The notes: generated from the sequence alone by a model not told the origin. DNA of 64,000 bases from an uncultured Bacilli bacterium (GCA_934130545.1 CAKOYD010000002.1:1-64000); one strand, 5' to 3'; shown: positions 36,775-46,744, counted from the first letter of the stretch. A program made the numbers and translations.

Positions 36775-37684
36775 TGAAAAAAATTTTGAAAAACGTTTAA
36801 CTGAAATGCAAAAAGAAATAGATAAATTGAAGGAAGAATGTCAATATTGGTCTAAAGAAGTAGAAGATATTGCAACTTTGACAATGAATAAAATGAGAGG
36901 GCCTTTTATCTCATTTGAATATCATTTGGCTGATCATTGTAATTTGAATTGCAAAGGATGTGATCATTTTTCACCTATAGCAGAGACTAAATTAACTGAA
37001 TTTACACAGTTTAAAAAAGATATAAATAGAATGTCTGAATTATTTGAAAAAAAGGCAAGGTCTATTCATATTTTAGGTGGAGAACCATTATTAAATCCTG
37101 AAATTAATAAATTTATTATAGAAACAAGGAAGTGTTTTCCAGATAAAAAATTAACTGAAATTAGGGTAATATCAAATGGAATTTTAGTTAATAAAATGCC
37201 AGAAAATTTTTGGAAAACGTTACACGAAAACGAAATTATACTTTCTGTAACCAAATATCCATTAAAATTAGATTATGATTTGATGCAGAAAAAAGCTAAT
37301 AATTATAATGTGAATTTCGAATTTTATGACAATACTGATCAACAACAAATTTGGTATAATATAAAACTTCAAGAAGATGGGAAAAGAGACGCTAAAAAGA
37401 GTTTTTATAAATGTTTTGTGGCAAATGATTGTATTATGTTGAAAAATGGTAGATTGTATACTTGTACCTTAATTCCAAATATAGAACATTTTAACAAATA
37501 TTTTAATAAAAACTTAGAAGTTTGTGATGATGATTCAATTGATATATATAAAGCAAAAAATAAAGAAGAAATTTTTGATTTTCTTGCCCATCCAGTTCCG
37601 TTTTGTAGATATTGCAATCCGGATATAAAAGATTATTCACTTAATTGGGAGCCAACTACTAAAAAGATAGATGAATGGACATAG
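36764..37684 (+). CDS. Radical SAM protein 2 with an N-terminal coiled coil
   Basis: The first ~40 residues (KNFEKRLTEMQKEIDKLKEE and following) form a likely coiled coil. The radical SAM motif C59-x3-C63-x2-C66 is in DHCNLNCKGCDHFS and HILGGEPLLNP follows. C-terminal cysteines (YKCFVANDC, LYTC and PFCRYC) suggest an auxiliary Fe-S site. It is clearly related to the other two radical SAM proteins of this operon by the CxGCxHF variant. AAGGAG precedes ATG 36764. The coiled coil could mediate partner binding. Substrate unknown. Confidence 0.85.
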   Translation: MKNNEKNFEKRLTEMQKEIDKLKEECQYWSKEVEDIATLTMNKMRGPFISFEYHLADHCNLNCKGCDHFSPIAETKLTEFTQFKKDINRMSELFEKKARSIHILGGEPLLNPEINKFIIETRKCFPDKKLTEIRVISNGILVNKMPENFWKTLHENEIILSVTKYPLKLDYDLMQKKANNYNVNFEFYDNTDQQQIWYNIKLQEDGKRDAKKSFYKCFVANDCIMLKNGRLYTCTLIPNIEHFNKYFNKNLEVCDDDSIDIYKAKNKEEIFDFLAHPVPFCRYCNPDIKDYSLNWEPTTKKIDEWT

Positions 37685-37692
37685 GTGTATTT

Positions 37693-38787
37693 ATGAATAA
37701 TGAATTGTTTTTGTTATCACCTAAAAATTTGATAAAAAAAATAAATGATATGGGATTGAACTTCAGAAAAAATATTGCAATGCAAGTAAGTGAAATAATT
37801 TCAAACGATTATATTAGTATTTATGATTATATAAATAATTATAATGATAAAGTGATTGTTATTCCAGCTATGATTTGCGATGAATTTGATATTGACATTT
37901 TATATAATGAATTATTATCTCTTGGTGTAAAAAAAGAAAATATAAAATATATACCATTAGAATATTTTTATACAAACAAAAAAATAAAAGAAGATAGTTT
38001 AATTGAATATGATGATATTAACTATTTAAGTTATCTGGAAATATGCATTAATGATTTTTGTAACATGAATTGTAAAGGATGCAGTCATTTTGCAAATTTA
38101 GCACCTAAAAACTTTGCAAATTTTGAACAAATAGAAAAGGATTTTATACGGTTAAGTCAAATTTTTTCACATATTGATAAAATTAGAATTATGGGTGGGG
38201 AGCCATTATTAAATCCAGATTTAATAAAATATATTGTTATGATTAAACAAAACTTTCCATATACGGATTTAAGAATAGTGACAAATGGCATTTTGTTAAA
38301 AAATATTTCAAAAGAATTACTTGAATGTATTAATGAAAACGATGTGATGATTGATATATCAGTATATCCACCATTAGTTAACAAAATGGATTTTATTATA
38401 AAAAAACTTAGAGAAAAAGATGTAAAAGTTTTTATTGAAAATATTGGAAAATTCAAGCCTATTCTTTTAAATAAGAAAAGAAAGTATCCATATAAAGAAT
38501 TACGTGATTGTAATTGTATAAATTTAAGGGAAGGATACTTAGCTAGTTGTCCATTAGTCTTTACAATTCAATATATAAATGATAATTACAATAATAAATA
38601 TAATTATACAACAAATAAAATAAATATTTATAAAAAAAATATCACAGCAAAAGATATAAAAAAGCAATTGAAAAAGCCTTTTGAATTATGTAATTATTGT
38701 GCTCATTATAGAGATGATTTGAATTTTTTTGAATGGGAGCAAAGAGTGAAGAATTGTAAATTAGAAGATTGGGTAAGTGAGGAGTAG
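37693..38787 (+). CDS. Radical SAM protein 3 with an N-terminal domain
   Basis: About 110 N-terminal residues come first (INDMGLNFRKNIAMQVSEII and YNDKVIVIPAM), probably a small Rossmann-like domain. The radical SAM core has C123-x3-C127-x2-C130 (DFCNMNCKGCSHFAN) and RIMGGEPLLNP. A cysteine-rich C-terminal part (RDCNC, LASCPL, ELCNYC) again suggests an auxiliary cluster. ATG 37693 follows GGTG; the frame extends back to 37675 within the previous gene. Two adjacent radical SAM genes could act in sequence or as a complex. Confidence 0.85.
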   Translation: MNNELFLLSPKNLIKKINDMGLNFRKNIAMQVSEIISNDYISIYDYINNYNDKVIVIPAMICDEFDIDILYNELLSLGVKKENIKYIPLEYFYTNKKIKEDSLIEYDDINYLSYLEICINDFCNMNCKGCSHFANLAPKNFANFEQIEKDFIRLSQIFSHIDKIRIMGGEPLLNPDLIKYIVMIKQNFPYTDLRIVTNGILLKNISKELLECINENDVMIDISVYPPLVNKMDFIIKKLREKDVKVFIENIGKFKPILLNKKRKYPYKELRDCNCINLREGYLASCPLVFTIQYINDNYNNKYNYTTNKINIYKKNITAKDIKKQLKKPFELCNYCAHYRDDLNFFEWEQRVKNCKLEDWVSEE

Positions 38788-38789
38788 TT

Positions 38790-40247
38790 ATGGCGATAAG
38801 AGTGTGTAAAGGTAAATATAATATTAGTAAAGATGATAAAATAGATTATACTTTTTTAGAAGTTGACGATAACAATAAATTTATTATAGTAACTGATAAA
38901 GATGAAAAACCAAAATATTATATTTATAAGAATAAAAAAGTATGTAATAAGTTTATTAATTTTGAAGATATATATACGAATGGGAAAAACATTTTAAAAA
39001 ATTTAAAAATAGATTATTTACCAATTTTAAAAAATAATAAAATATATGGCTTTATATTTGATGATGATTATTTAAACGATGCTTTAAATAAAATTAAAGA
39101 ATTGATTGTTGTATCAAAAAAAACAAACATATTTAAATTTAAATATGATGAAGCAATTATATATGGCTACAATGAGTTGACGTATTACTTAGAAAAATTA
39201 TTTAAAATAAATAATTTACCATATCAAGTAATTACTGATGGACAATCCCCATTATTAAATGATAATAAAAAATATTTTATATTGTATGTTGAGGGAAATT
39301 TAGGTTTAGCAATAAACGAATGTTCTTTTTGGAAAGTGCATGAGGAATGGCTTTTCGAATCTATAAAGCCTTTATATAAAATTTATAATGAAATTAATCT
39401 ATTAGATTATAATAAAAATTCAATGGATGAGATAGTTGAAACGATAGTAGAAAATAAACCATTTATGATAGCAAGAGTTGGTAATACAGAATTAGCTATT
39501 GTAAAAGAATATTTACAAAAACACATAAATTTAATTGATAACTATGATGACTTTTGGCTAAATTATTTGTTTAGTACTTCTGGTTTTTTTGCAAAAAAAA
39601 GAAATAATGATATTGTAGATAAATTTGCAATAGAACATATAGAAGCGATTAGAAATTGTGATTGTAATTTTTTATATGGTAATGATGAACTTGCAGAAGG
39701 GCTAAAATCAACACTTTTATATATTCAAAATGAAGAAAGATATAAATTGAAATGGGATGATTTTGCAACACCATATAATAGACTTGTTTCTACATTTAAA
39801 AATAAAAAAGTCCTAGTGATTAGTCCATATTCAACTGATATACAGAGACAATTAAATAACATTAAGAATATATATGGTGATACTATTTATGATAATGTAG
39901 TCTTTAAAACCTATCAAAGTGTTGAAACACAATTAGATAATACACTAGGATTTGATGATTATTTTGTTGCTTTAAATAAAATGAAGAAAGACATAGAGAA
40001 AATGGATTTTGATATTGCACTGGTTTGTTGTGGAGCTTATGGCTACTTATTATCTAGTTATATTAAAGATATGGGGAAAATTTCTATAGAATTATGTAGT
40101 TATTTGCCAAATTGGTTTGGTATAAAAATTAAAAGATATTGTACAAATTTAATGGTAAATAAAATTTGGAATTCAAATTGGATTTTTCCTACTTCAAAAA
40201 AAATATTGAAATCAGAAAAAATAGAGGATAATTGTTATTGGGAGTGA
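38790..40247 (+). CDS. GT-D-fold-like glycosyltransferase with an N-terminal domain
   Basis: The C-terminal ~270 residues resemble GT-D (DUF1792-like) glycosyltransferases. FMIARVGNTELAIVKEYL corresponds to the RxGDGE-like motif, and DIALVCCGAYGYLLSSYIKD and GKISIELC are conserved-looking. The N-terminal ~200 residues contain repeated KIYGFIFDD and VEGNLGLA elements and are not recognised. It is 485 residues, preceded by GAGGAG, with 2 bp to the upstream radical SAM gene. It likely adds a sugar such as glucose. The family call is from memory of the motif and is moderate. Confidence 0.6.
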   Translation: MAIRVCKGKYNISKDDKIDYTFLEVDDNNKFIIVTDKDEKPKYYIYKNKKVCNKFINFEDIYTNGKNILKNLKIDYLPILKNNKIYGFIFDDDYLNDALNKIKELIVVSKKTNIFKFKYDEAIIYGYNELTYYLEKLFKINNLPYQVITDGQSPLLNDNKKYFILYVEGNLGLAINECSFWKVHEEWLFESIKPLYKIYNEINLLDYNKNSMDEIVETIVENKPFMIARVGNTELAIVKEYLQKHINLIDNYDDFWLNYLFSTSGFFAKKRNNDIVDKFAIEHIEAIRNCDCNFLYGNDELAEGLKSTLLYIQNEERYKLKWDDFATPYNRLVSTFKNKKVLVISPYSTDIQRQLNNIKNIYGDTIYDNVVFKTYQSVETQLDNTLGFDDYFVALNKMKKDIEKMDFDIALVCCGAYGYLLSSYIKDMGKISIELCSYLPNWFGIKIKRYCTNLMVNKIWNSNWIFPTSKKILKSEKIEDNCYWE

Positions 40248-40252
40248 TTTTT

Positions 40253-41359
40253 ATGAAAATTTTAATATATTTATATTATCCATTTTACGAAAAACATTTA
40301 GCCGGTGGTGTTCAAGTTTGGTTAAAAAATTTAATAAGGAATATGCAATCAAAAAACAAAAATATAAAATTTCAAATTGTATGTCCTACAGGTACTATGT
40401 ATGAATATCCAAAAGATATTTTTGTAGATCATTCGTTAGTAGATATGGAACAAGACTTCTTAACACCTAAAATAATTTATGAAAATTTTAGCAAATTAAA
40501 AAAGTATGAAGAAAATGCAGATTTAATATGGATGATTGATAGAACATTTCCTATAAATTCAAAAAAGCCTAAACTATTATCTTTAAATACATTATGTTAC
40601 GAAAGAGAATTGATGAGTATTTTTCAAAGTAATTGGGATAAAATGGTTGTCTTAACTGATTTTGTAAAAAAGCAAGTAGAAGATTATGTGAATAAGTCTG
40701 AATTATATGAAATTCCTTGTTATGTTGATCCAATCTTTTTAAATTTTGAAAAAAATACAAAAGTTTTAGATAAATATTTTAAATATAATCCAAAGTATAA
40801 ATATATTTTATTTCCACATAGACCAGATCCGGCTAAAGGGCATATTACGGCAATTGATATTTTAAAAGAATTAATAAAAGATGATTCTAGTTATAGATTA
40901 TTAATACCTTTACCACCTTTGGCAAAACAAATTAATGTTGATAGAGAAAACGAATCTATTTTACAAATAAAAAAATATGTAAGCAGTCAAAAATTAGAAG
41001 ATTATGTCATATTTCATAAATGGATAGATTATGAAGATTTACCTATTTATTACTATATTGGTGAGTATACTTTGTTTTTATCTAAATTACCAGAAACCTT
41101 CGGATTAACACTTCTTAATTCAATTAGTGTAGGGACACCTGTTTTAAGTTATGGAGTTGGAGCATTAAATGAAGTTGTTCCAACTGGAAATGCACATTTT
41201 AATATAAATACGATAGAAGATGCTGTTAAAATTATAAACAAAGGAAAAAATAAATGTAATATTAAAGGTGATAAAAATTATGTTTGTGAAAAATATAATT
41301 TAAACAATATATCTCAAAGTTATATAGAACTTTTTGAAAAATTAAAGGAGAAAAAATAA
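40253..41359 (+). CDS. Family 4 (GT-B) glycosyltransferase
   Basis: The N-terminus shows HLAGGVQVWLKNLIRNM, typical of the acceptor loop of GT4 enzymes. The C-terminal domain has FPHRPDPAKGH and SKLPETFGLTLLNSISVGTP, the ExFGxxxxE(A)xxxGxP-type nucleotide-sugar site, here with Asn in place of Glu in the second acidic position. ATG 40253 is selected because the in-frame 40232 ATG overlaps the previous gene. It ends with TAATG, sharing one base with the next start. Confidence 0.82.
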   Translation: MKILIYLYYPFYEKHLAGGVQVWLKNLIRNMQSKNKNIKFQIVCPTGTMYEYPKDIFVDHSLVDMEQDFLTPKIIYENFSKLKKYEENADLIWMIDRTFPINSKKPKLLSLNTLCYERELMSIFQSNWDKMVVLTDFVKKQVEDYVNKSELYEIPCYVDPIFLNFEKNTKVLDKYFKYNPKYKYILFPHRPDPAKGHITAIDILKELIKDDSSYRLLIPLPPLAKQINVDRENESILQIKKYVSSQKLEDYVIFHKWIDYEDLPIYYYIGEYTLFLSKLPETFGLTLLNSISVGTPVLSYGVGALNEVVPTGNAHFNINTIEDAVKIINKGKNKCNIKGDKNYVCEKYNLNNISQSYIELFEKLKEKK

Positions 41360-42528
41360 TGGCAAAAGTTAGCATTGTAACAGTTACATTAAATAGAGAA
41401 TCTTTAAAAAATGCCTGTGAAAGTGTAGATAGACAAAGTTTTAAAGATTATCATCATTATGTATTAGGGGATGGAGTTTTACCAACTGAATATGAAAATG
41501 AAAAAAGAAGTACATTAGGGTTTTCAACACCATTAGGTGCAAAAGAACCTGGAGCTAATATGCCCAATGGTACACCAAATCCATTATTAAGATGGGCAAT
41601 AAAAAATATAGATTTAGGAGATTATTTATGTTTTTTAGATGATGATAATATTTATAAAGATGATTACTTAGAAAAAATGGTTAAAATTTTAGATGAAAAC
41701 TTGGATGTTGGTTTAGTATTATGTGGTGCAGAAGATTTAAGATATGAACAAAATATTGATGGTTATCCAGAATTAGGAAGATGTGATAACTCAGCATTTA
41801 TGGTAAGAAGTGAAATTGCAAAATCAATTGAGTTTCCTCATGCGTCTATGGATAAAAATGTTGTACAAGATTGTGAATATATAAAGGAATGTTGCAGCAA
41901 ATATAAGTGGAAGCACATTGATGATAAATTATTGGTTTTTGGAGTAGGCTTAAATCAACCTCCAAAAAGAGGTAAGATAATGTATTTAGAGTCATGGAAG
42001 CTACCACAAGAAGCATTTAAGCACGCTTATAACAAAGAATATGAAAGGGCTGAGGAAGAATTTTTAAAGGCAATTAATGATTGTGATACCGATGCCTGGA
42101 CTTTAAGAAAACTTTCAGAATTATATTTAATAACCAATAAAAAAGATTTAGCTATGAAATATTTTAAGATGTGGGAAAATTTATATTTATCTGAAAAGGA
42201 ACATCATTTTGCAGTAGATTATTCATATTCAATTTATTTAAAATTAACTAAACAAAAATATAAAGATTTATTACAAAATTCAATTATTGAAAGAGAAAAG
42301 TGGCGTGAAAAAGAACCAGAATCGCTTGAACATTATTATTATTTGTATTTATCTTATGCATTTATGGGAAATAAAGAAAAATCTAAGGAATATGAAGATA
42401 TTATCATTAGTAAAGGGAAAGATGCTGTAATATGGGCATATCAAGATGTAGCTTGGAACTTTTTAGCATACAAAGATTTATTTGATGTAGATTATTCAAG
42501 AATGAGTAAATTTCTTGGGGTAAATTAA
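41359..42528 (+). CDS. Family 2 glycosyltransferase with a TPR-like tail
   Basis: The GT2 domain covers residues ~1-215, with VSIVTVTLNRESL and FLDDDNIYKDDYLE (DDD metal site). The C-terminal ~150 residues are helical with TPR-like periodicity (AFKHAYNKEYERAEEEFLKA, LRKLSELYLITNKKDLAMKY), which could bind a protein partner or acceptor. TAATG couples it to both neighbours. It is 389 residues long and cytoplasmic. Confidence 0.82.
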   Translation: MAKVSIVTVTLNRESLKNACESVDRQSFKDYHHYVLGDGVLPTEYENEKRSTLGFSTPLGAKEPGANMPNGTPNPLLRWAIKNIDLGDYLCFLDDDNIYKDDYLEKMVKILDENLDVGLVLCGAEDLRYEQNIDGYPELGRCDNSAFMVRSEIAKSIEFPHASMDKNVVQDCEYIKECCSKYKWKHIDDKLLVFGVGLNQPPKRGKIMYLESWKLPQEAFKHAYNKEYERAEEEFLKAINDCDTDAWTLRKLSELYLITNKKDLAMKYFKMWENLYLSEKEHHFAVDYSYSIYLKLTKQKYKDLLQNSIIEREKWREKEPESLEHYYYLYLSYAFMGNKEKSKEYEDIIISKGKDAVIWAYQDVAWNFLAYKDLFDVDYSRMSKFLGVN

Positions 42529-43223
42529 TGAAAGTATATTATATAAGTCCTCATTTTGATGATGCGATTGGTTCGTGTGGAGGAAGAATTCATAGTGATT
42601 TAATAAATGGAAATAATGTTTATCTTGTCACAATTTTTTCTAAAGTAACTGCACCATTTTCTGATTATGCAAGTTCACTTCATAATTATTGGCAACTTTC
42701 TGATCCATTTAATGATAGGAAAAATGAAAATTTTGAGGCATGCAAAAGTTTGGGCATTAAAACTATAAATCTAGAATACGAAGATGCTATTTATAGAAAA
42801 AAAGATAACATATATTTATATCCAAATGACGGAGATATTTTTAAAAAAATTGCTCCTGATGATAGTTTATTGTTAGAAAAAATATATACAAATTTTAAGA
42901 AAAAATTTTCAAAAAATTATAAATATTTTTTTCCGATGTCAATAGGAAATCATGTTGATCATTGCATTGCCAACATAATTGGAAGAAAATTAAAGCGTGA
43001 TGGATATAATATATTATTTTACAGTGATTTTTCTTATGAAGATTTTACATCAAATAGAAAAGAAAAAAAGGAAATATTTTATTTAACTGAAGAAAATATT
43101 AAAGCAAAAATAAATGCTGTTTCAAAATATAGATCACAAATATTTATGATCTTTGGTTCAACAGAAAAAATTGAGGAATATTACAGAAATAAACTAAATA
43201 AGGAGGAAATATATTATGAATAA
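42528..43223 (+). CDS. PIG-L (LmbE-type) deacetylase
   Basis: SPHFDDAIGSCGG near the N-terminus is the PHxDD zinc/catalytic motif, and SIGNHVDHC gives the HxxH zinc ligands. The 231-residue enzyme should remove an N-acetyl group from an amino sugar, on a nucleotide-linked or lipid-linked intermediate. It is the second deacetylase in the operon besides the NodB-like one. It is coupled to the preceding GT2 by TAATG and overlaps the next gene by 8 bp. Confidence 0.9.
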   Translation: MKVYYISPHFDDAIGSCGGRIHSDLINGNNVYLVTIFSKVTAPFSDYASSLHNYWQLSDPFNDRKNENFEACKSLGIKTINLEYEDAIYRKKDNIYLYPNDGDIFKKIAPDDSLLLEKIYTNFKKKFSKNYKYFFPMSIGNHVDHCIANIIGRKLKRDGYNILFYSDFSYEDFTSNRKEKKEIFYLTEENIKAKINAVSKYRSQIFMIFGSTEKIEEYYRNKLNKEEIYYE

Positions 43224-43995
43224 CAAGTTACCATTAATAACCGTTATTACCATAACAAAAAACAGACCAAATTTATTAGAACGTGCAATAAAAACAGTAA
43301 AAGAGCAAACTTATAATAATATTAAACATTTAATAATAATTGATGATTGTCCTACAACATTAAAGATGTTAGAAGAAAAATATAAAAATGATTGTAATGT
43401 CATTTGGGAATATCATAAAAGAGAAAAGAATGATAAAAGTGGGCCAAATGTTTTAGCAAAATTAAGAACCAATGCAATTCACAAAATTGGAACAGGATGG
43501 TTTTCCTTTTTGGATGATGATAATGAATTTTATCCTGAACATATTCAAAAATTGTATAATTTTGCTATTAAAAATAATTGTAATGCGGTACATTCTTATA
43601 GAGAAGTAATGTATAAAGATGGTACTCCATATTTAAAGGAAGAATGGCCTTGGGGTAGAACATTTGAAAAGAAAATTGAAGTTTATAACCAAATGTTAAG
43701 TGCTGGTGTAGTAGAACGAAAAAGCAATATTTGGCATGATAAATTTGGCTATACTGTTGATACAAATGTATGGCTATTAAAAGCAGAATTATTTAATAAT
43801 AAAAAGATTCAGAGTGAATATACTGAAGAAGATTATAATGAATGTAGACCAGAAGATGAAAAAATGATGGAATTATTAATAAAAAATAATGTGAGAGTTA
43901 TGTGTAACAAAGAGGTAACTGTTAAGTATTATTTAGGTGGATATTCAAATGAGACAGATGATCCAATTGAGGGAACAGTACAATGGGAAAAATAA
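43216..43995 (+). CDS. Family 2 glycosyltransferase
   Basis: The protein starts PLITVITITKNRPNLLERAI, with IIDDCPTTL and a metal-binding FLDDDNEFYPEH. Later residues (YRPEDEKMMELLIKNN-like ECRPEDEKMMELL) are usual near the catalytic base of GT2. It is 259 residues and lacks membrane segments. GGAGG precedes the ATG. The start and end both overlap neighbours (8 and 13 bp), so it is embedded in the coupled operon. Confidence 0.85.
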   Translation: MNNKLPLITVITITKNRPNLLERAIKTVKEQTYNNIKHLIIIDDCPTTLKMLEEKYKNDCNVIWEYHKREKNDKSGPNVLAKLRTNAIHKIGTGWFSFLDDDNEFYPEHIQKLYNFAIKNNCNAVHSYREVMYKDGTPYLKEEWPWGRTFEKKIEVYNQMLSAGVVERKSNIWHDKFGYTVDTNVWLLKAELFNNKKIQSEYTEEDYNECRPEDEKMMELLIKNNVRVMCNKEVTVKYYLGGYSNETDDPIEGTVQWEK

Positions 43996-45536
43996 TAAAA
44001 TTTAATACTTGTAAAAAAATAAATGGTTTTGTAAATGATTATATTAATATTCAAAAAAAATATGAAAAAAAACATAATGAATTAATTAATAAAGATCCCT
44101 ATGATTCTATTAATAATCATTTTATGAAAGAATGTAAGTACAAAGTAAGTATAATTATTTCTAGTTGGAATTGTTCTAAAACTTTATTACTTACATTAAA
44201 AACAATAGAAAACACTTATATATGTAATAATTTTAATGACAAACTTGAAGTAATCGTGGTAGATGATGGAAGTGTTGATGATACTGTTAATATGATTAAA
44301 ACAAATAAATTTAATTTTGAATTAAAATTTATTAAACAAATTCATTTGGGCAGAGCACAGGGTATTAATATGGGAGTTTCAAAATCTAAAGGTGATATAA
44401 TAATTTTTTGCGACGCAGACATATTATTATTTCCATACACCATTGATGAAATTGTTAAAAGACAACAAGATTTCTTGAATGAAGCAGTATTTTTTGGTTT
44501 TAGAGAAGATATTGATAATGTTCCAAAAAAAGTTGAAGATATAGTGCATTATGTTCAAGAATTTAAGCCAAGTTTTTGGAAAGATAATAGATTTATTTAT
44601 GACTTCATTGGTAGTTGGGGATCTAACATGATGTTAGAAACAAATTTTTTGCAACAATATTCATGTAGAAAAAATATTTGGGTAAGTAATAATATAAAAG
44701 CAATTTATGATTGTTGGCAATTATATAGAATGGTGTATGGTTTTCTATTTTCTGTTAGTAGAGAGAATTTTTACAAAGTTGGAGGATTTGCTGAATTTTT
44801 AGTAGGATGGGGATGTGATGACACATCATTTATCTCTTTGTGCTTAGAACAAAATATTAAAATAATTCCTGTTCCTTCTGCACATTGTTTACATATTTAT
44901 CATCCAATAAGAATGAAAAGTCAATGGGAAGATGGAAAGAAAAATGAGAAAAGAATGTTTGATTATATTTCAAAAGAAAATAGAATTAATTATATGAATC
45001 AAGATTTTTCTCCTAGAATATTATTTGAATATCAAAACAATCATGATTATGCTAAATTACCAATTATGATAAAAAAAGCAAATTATAATACAAAATTGGA
45101 AGAAGCTGATTATAATTATTTTTTAGGAAATTTGCAAAAAGCTAAAAAATTATATTTAAGTATTATAAAAGATTTAAACTTAGAGAAATTAGAAAATTTA
45201 TTTGATATTACAATCAGATTAAATGATAATTATACATTTAAATATTGCAAAGAAAGTGAATTGCATTTACAATGTTTTTTCTATCATGCTGCCAACTATT
45301 ACTTTAATTTCAAGATGTGTTGTGTTGATGACATTGTCGGTTCTAATAGTTATTATTGCAATTTTTTAAAAAACATTAATAAAAATGATTTGAAAAATAG
45401 AGCAGAACAATACTTTTATGAAAAACAATGGTATCTGTCTTATTTAGATTATTTTGCAATTTCAATATATGATAATAGTAGTTTAGATAATTGTAATAAA
45501 TGTTTAGATATTCTAAAAAAAGGAGGCAAACTTTAA
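43983..45536 (+). CDS. Family 2 glycosyltransferase with a helical C-terminal part, 517 aa
   Basis: After ~50 residues the GT2 domain starts KVSIIISSWNCSKTLLLTL, followed by VVDDGSVDDT and IIFCDADILLFP (DxD), and FLVGWGCDDTSF near the catalytic region. The last ~160 residues are helical and Tyr/Lys-rich and may be another TPR-like module. The family call is firm for the catalytic domain. It directly precedes ugd by one base pair. Acceptor and donor are unknown. Confidence 0.82.
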   Translation: MGKIIKFNTCKKINGFVNDYINIQKKYEKKHNELINKDPYDSINNHFMKECKYKVSIIISSWNCSKTLLLTLKTIENTYICNNFNDKLEVIVVDDGSVDDTVNMIKTNKFNFELKFIKQIHLGRAQGINMGVSKSKGDIIIFCDADILLFPYTIDEIVKRQQDFLNEAVFFGFREDIDNVPKKVEDIVHYVQEFKPSFWKDNRFIYDFIGSWGSNMMLETNFLQQYSCRKNIWVSNNIKAIYDCWQLYRMVYGFLFSVSRENFYKVGGFAEFLVGWGCDDTSFISLCLEQNIKIIPVPSAHCLHIYHPIRMKSQWEDGKKNEKRMFDYISKENRINYMNQDFSPRILFEYQNNHDYAKLPIMIKKANYNTKLEEADYNYFLGNLQKAKKLYLSIIKDLNLEKLENLFDITIRLNDNYTFKYCKESELHLQCFFYHAANYYFNFKMCCVDDIVGSNSYYCNFLKNINKNDLKNRAEQYFYEKQWYLSYLDYFAISIYDNSSLDNCNKCLDILKKGGKL

Positions 45537-45537
45537 A

Positions 45538-46704
45538 ATGAAAATTGCAGTTGCAGGAACAGGGTATGTTGGATTATCAATAGCAACATTATTAAGCCAA
45601 AAAAATGAGGTAGTAGCATTAGATGTTGTGCCTGAAAAGGTTGAAAAAATTAATAATAGGATTTCCCCCATTAAAGATGAAGAGATTGAAAAATATTTTA
45701 AAGAAAAACATTTAAACTTAAAAGCAACTCTAGATTATGAAAAAGCATTTTCAAATGCCAATTTTATTGTTATTTGTACACCAACTAATTATGATGATAA
45801 AAAAAAGTCCTTTGATACTTCAAGTGTTGAAGATATAATTCAAAAGGTAATTTCAATGAATATATATACAACTATGGTTGTAAAATCTACTATACCAGTT
45901 GGATTTGTTGAAAATATAAAAAAGAAATATAACATAAATAATATTATGTTTTCTCCGGAATTTTTAAGAGAAGGGAAAGCTTTATATGATAATTTACATC
46001 CATCTAGGATAATTGTAGGTGAGAAAAGTAAAAGAGCAGAAATATTTGCAAATCTTTTAAAAAACTGCTCATTAGATGAAAATACACCTGTTTTATTTAT
46101 GAACAGTACTGAAGCAGAGGCAGTCAAGTTATTTGCCAATACCTATTTAGCTTTAAGAGTTTCCTATTTCAACGAATTAGATACTTATGCTGAGTTAAAA
46201 GGATTAAATACAAAGGACATTATTGATGGGATTAGTTTAGATACAAGAATAGGAAATCATTATAATAATCCATCTTTTGGATATGGCGGTTATTGTTTAC
46301 CTAAAGATACTAAACAATTACTATTAAATTATGATAATGTACCTCAAAATTTAATAGAAGCAATAGTTAAATCAAATAAAACTAGAAAAAAACATATTAC
46401 TGATATGATTCTAAAAAGAAATCCCAAAATAGTAGGCGTTTATAGATTGATTATGAAAACAGAGTCTGATAATTTTAGAGCTAGTGCTATACAAGATATT
46501 ATAAAGAATTTAAAACAAAGTAATGTTAATATCATAATATATGAACCTACTTTAGATAAAGAACAATTTGATGATTGTGTAGTAGTTAATGATCTTAATA
46601 AGTTTAAAAATATATCTGACATTATTATAGCTAATAGATTAGAGAAAAATCTAATTGATGTTTTAAATAAGGTTTACACTAGAGATATATACAATAATAA
46701 CTAA
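45538..46704 (+). CDS. ugd: UDP-glucose 6-dehydrogenase
   Basis: The enzyme oxidises UDP-Glc to UDP-GlcA. The NAD-binding AVAGTGYVGLSIATLLS is at the N-terminus. FSPEFLREGKALYDNLHPSR, the catalytic-Cys motif GYGGYCLPKDT and GVYRLIMKTESDNFR are all present. The 388-residue length is typical of short UGDHs. AGGAGG precedes the ATG. As the last gene of the operon that starts with uxs, it supplies the substrate of UDP-xylose synthase, so the pair gives a self-contained UDP-GlcA/UDP-Xyl route. Confidence 0.93.
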   Translation: MKIAVAGTGYVGLSIATLLSQKNEVVALDVVPEKVEKINNRISPIKDEEIEKYFKEKHLNLKATLDYEKAFSNANFIVICTPTNYDDKKKSFDTSSVEDIIQKVISMNIYTTMVVKSTIPVGFVENIKKKYNINNIMFSPEFLREGKALYDNLHPSRIIVGEKSKRAEIFANLLKNCSLDENTPVLFMNSTEAEAVKLFANTYLALRVSYFNELDTYAELKGLNTKDIIDGISLDTRIGNHYNNPSFGYGGYCLPKDTKQLLLNYDNVPQNLIEAIVKSNKTRKKHITDMILKRNPKIVGVYRLIMKTESDNFRASAIQDIIKNLKQSNVNIIIYEPTLDKEQFDDCVVVNDLNKFKNISDIIIANRLEKNLIDVLNKVYTRDIYNNN

Positions 46705-46744
46705 GAAAATCTTCTTGACAGAATTATGGGGAATACTTTCTTAA

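Noticed and set aside
30638..38787. Radical SAM genes as a RiPP maturation cluster
   Set aside because: No small precursor ORF, RRE protein, peptidase or transporter is nearby, and the context is entirely sugar enzymes.
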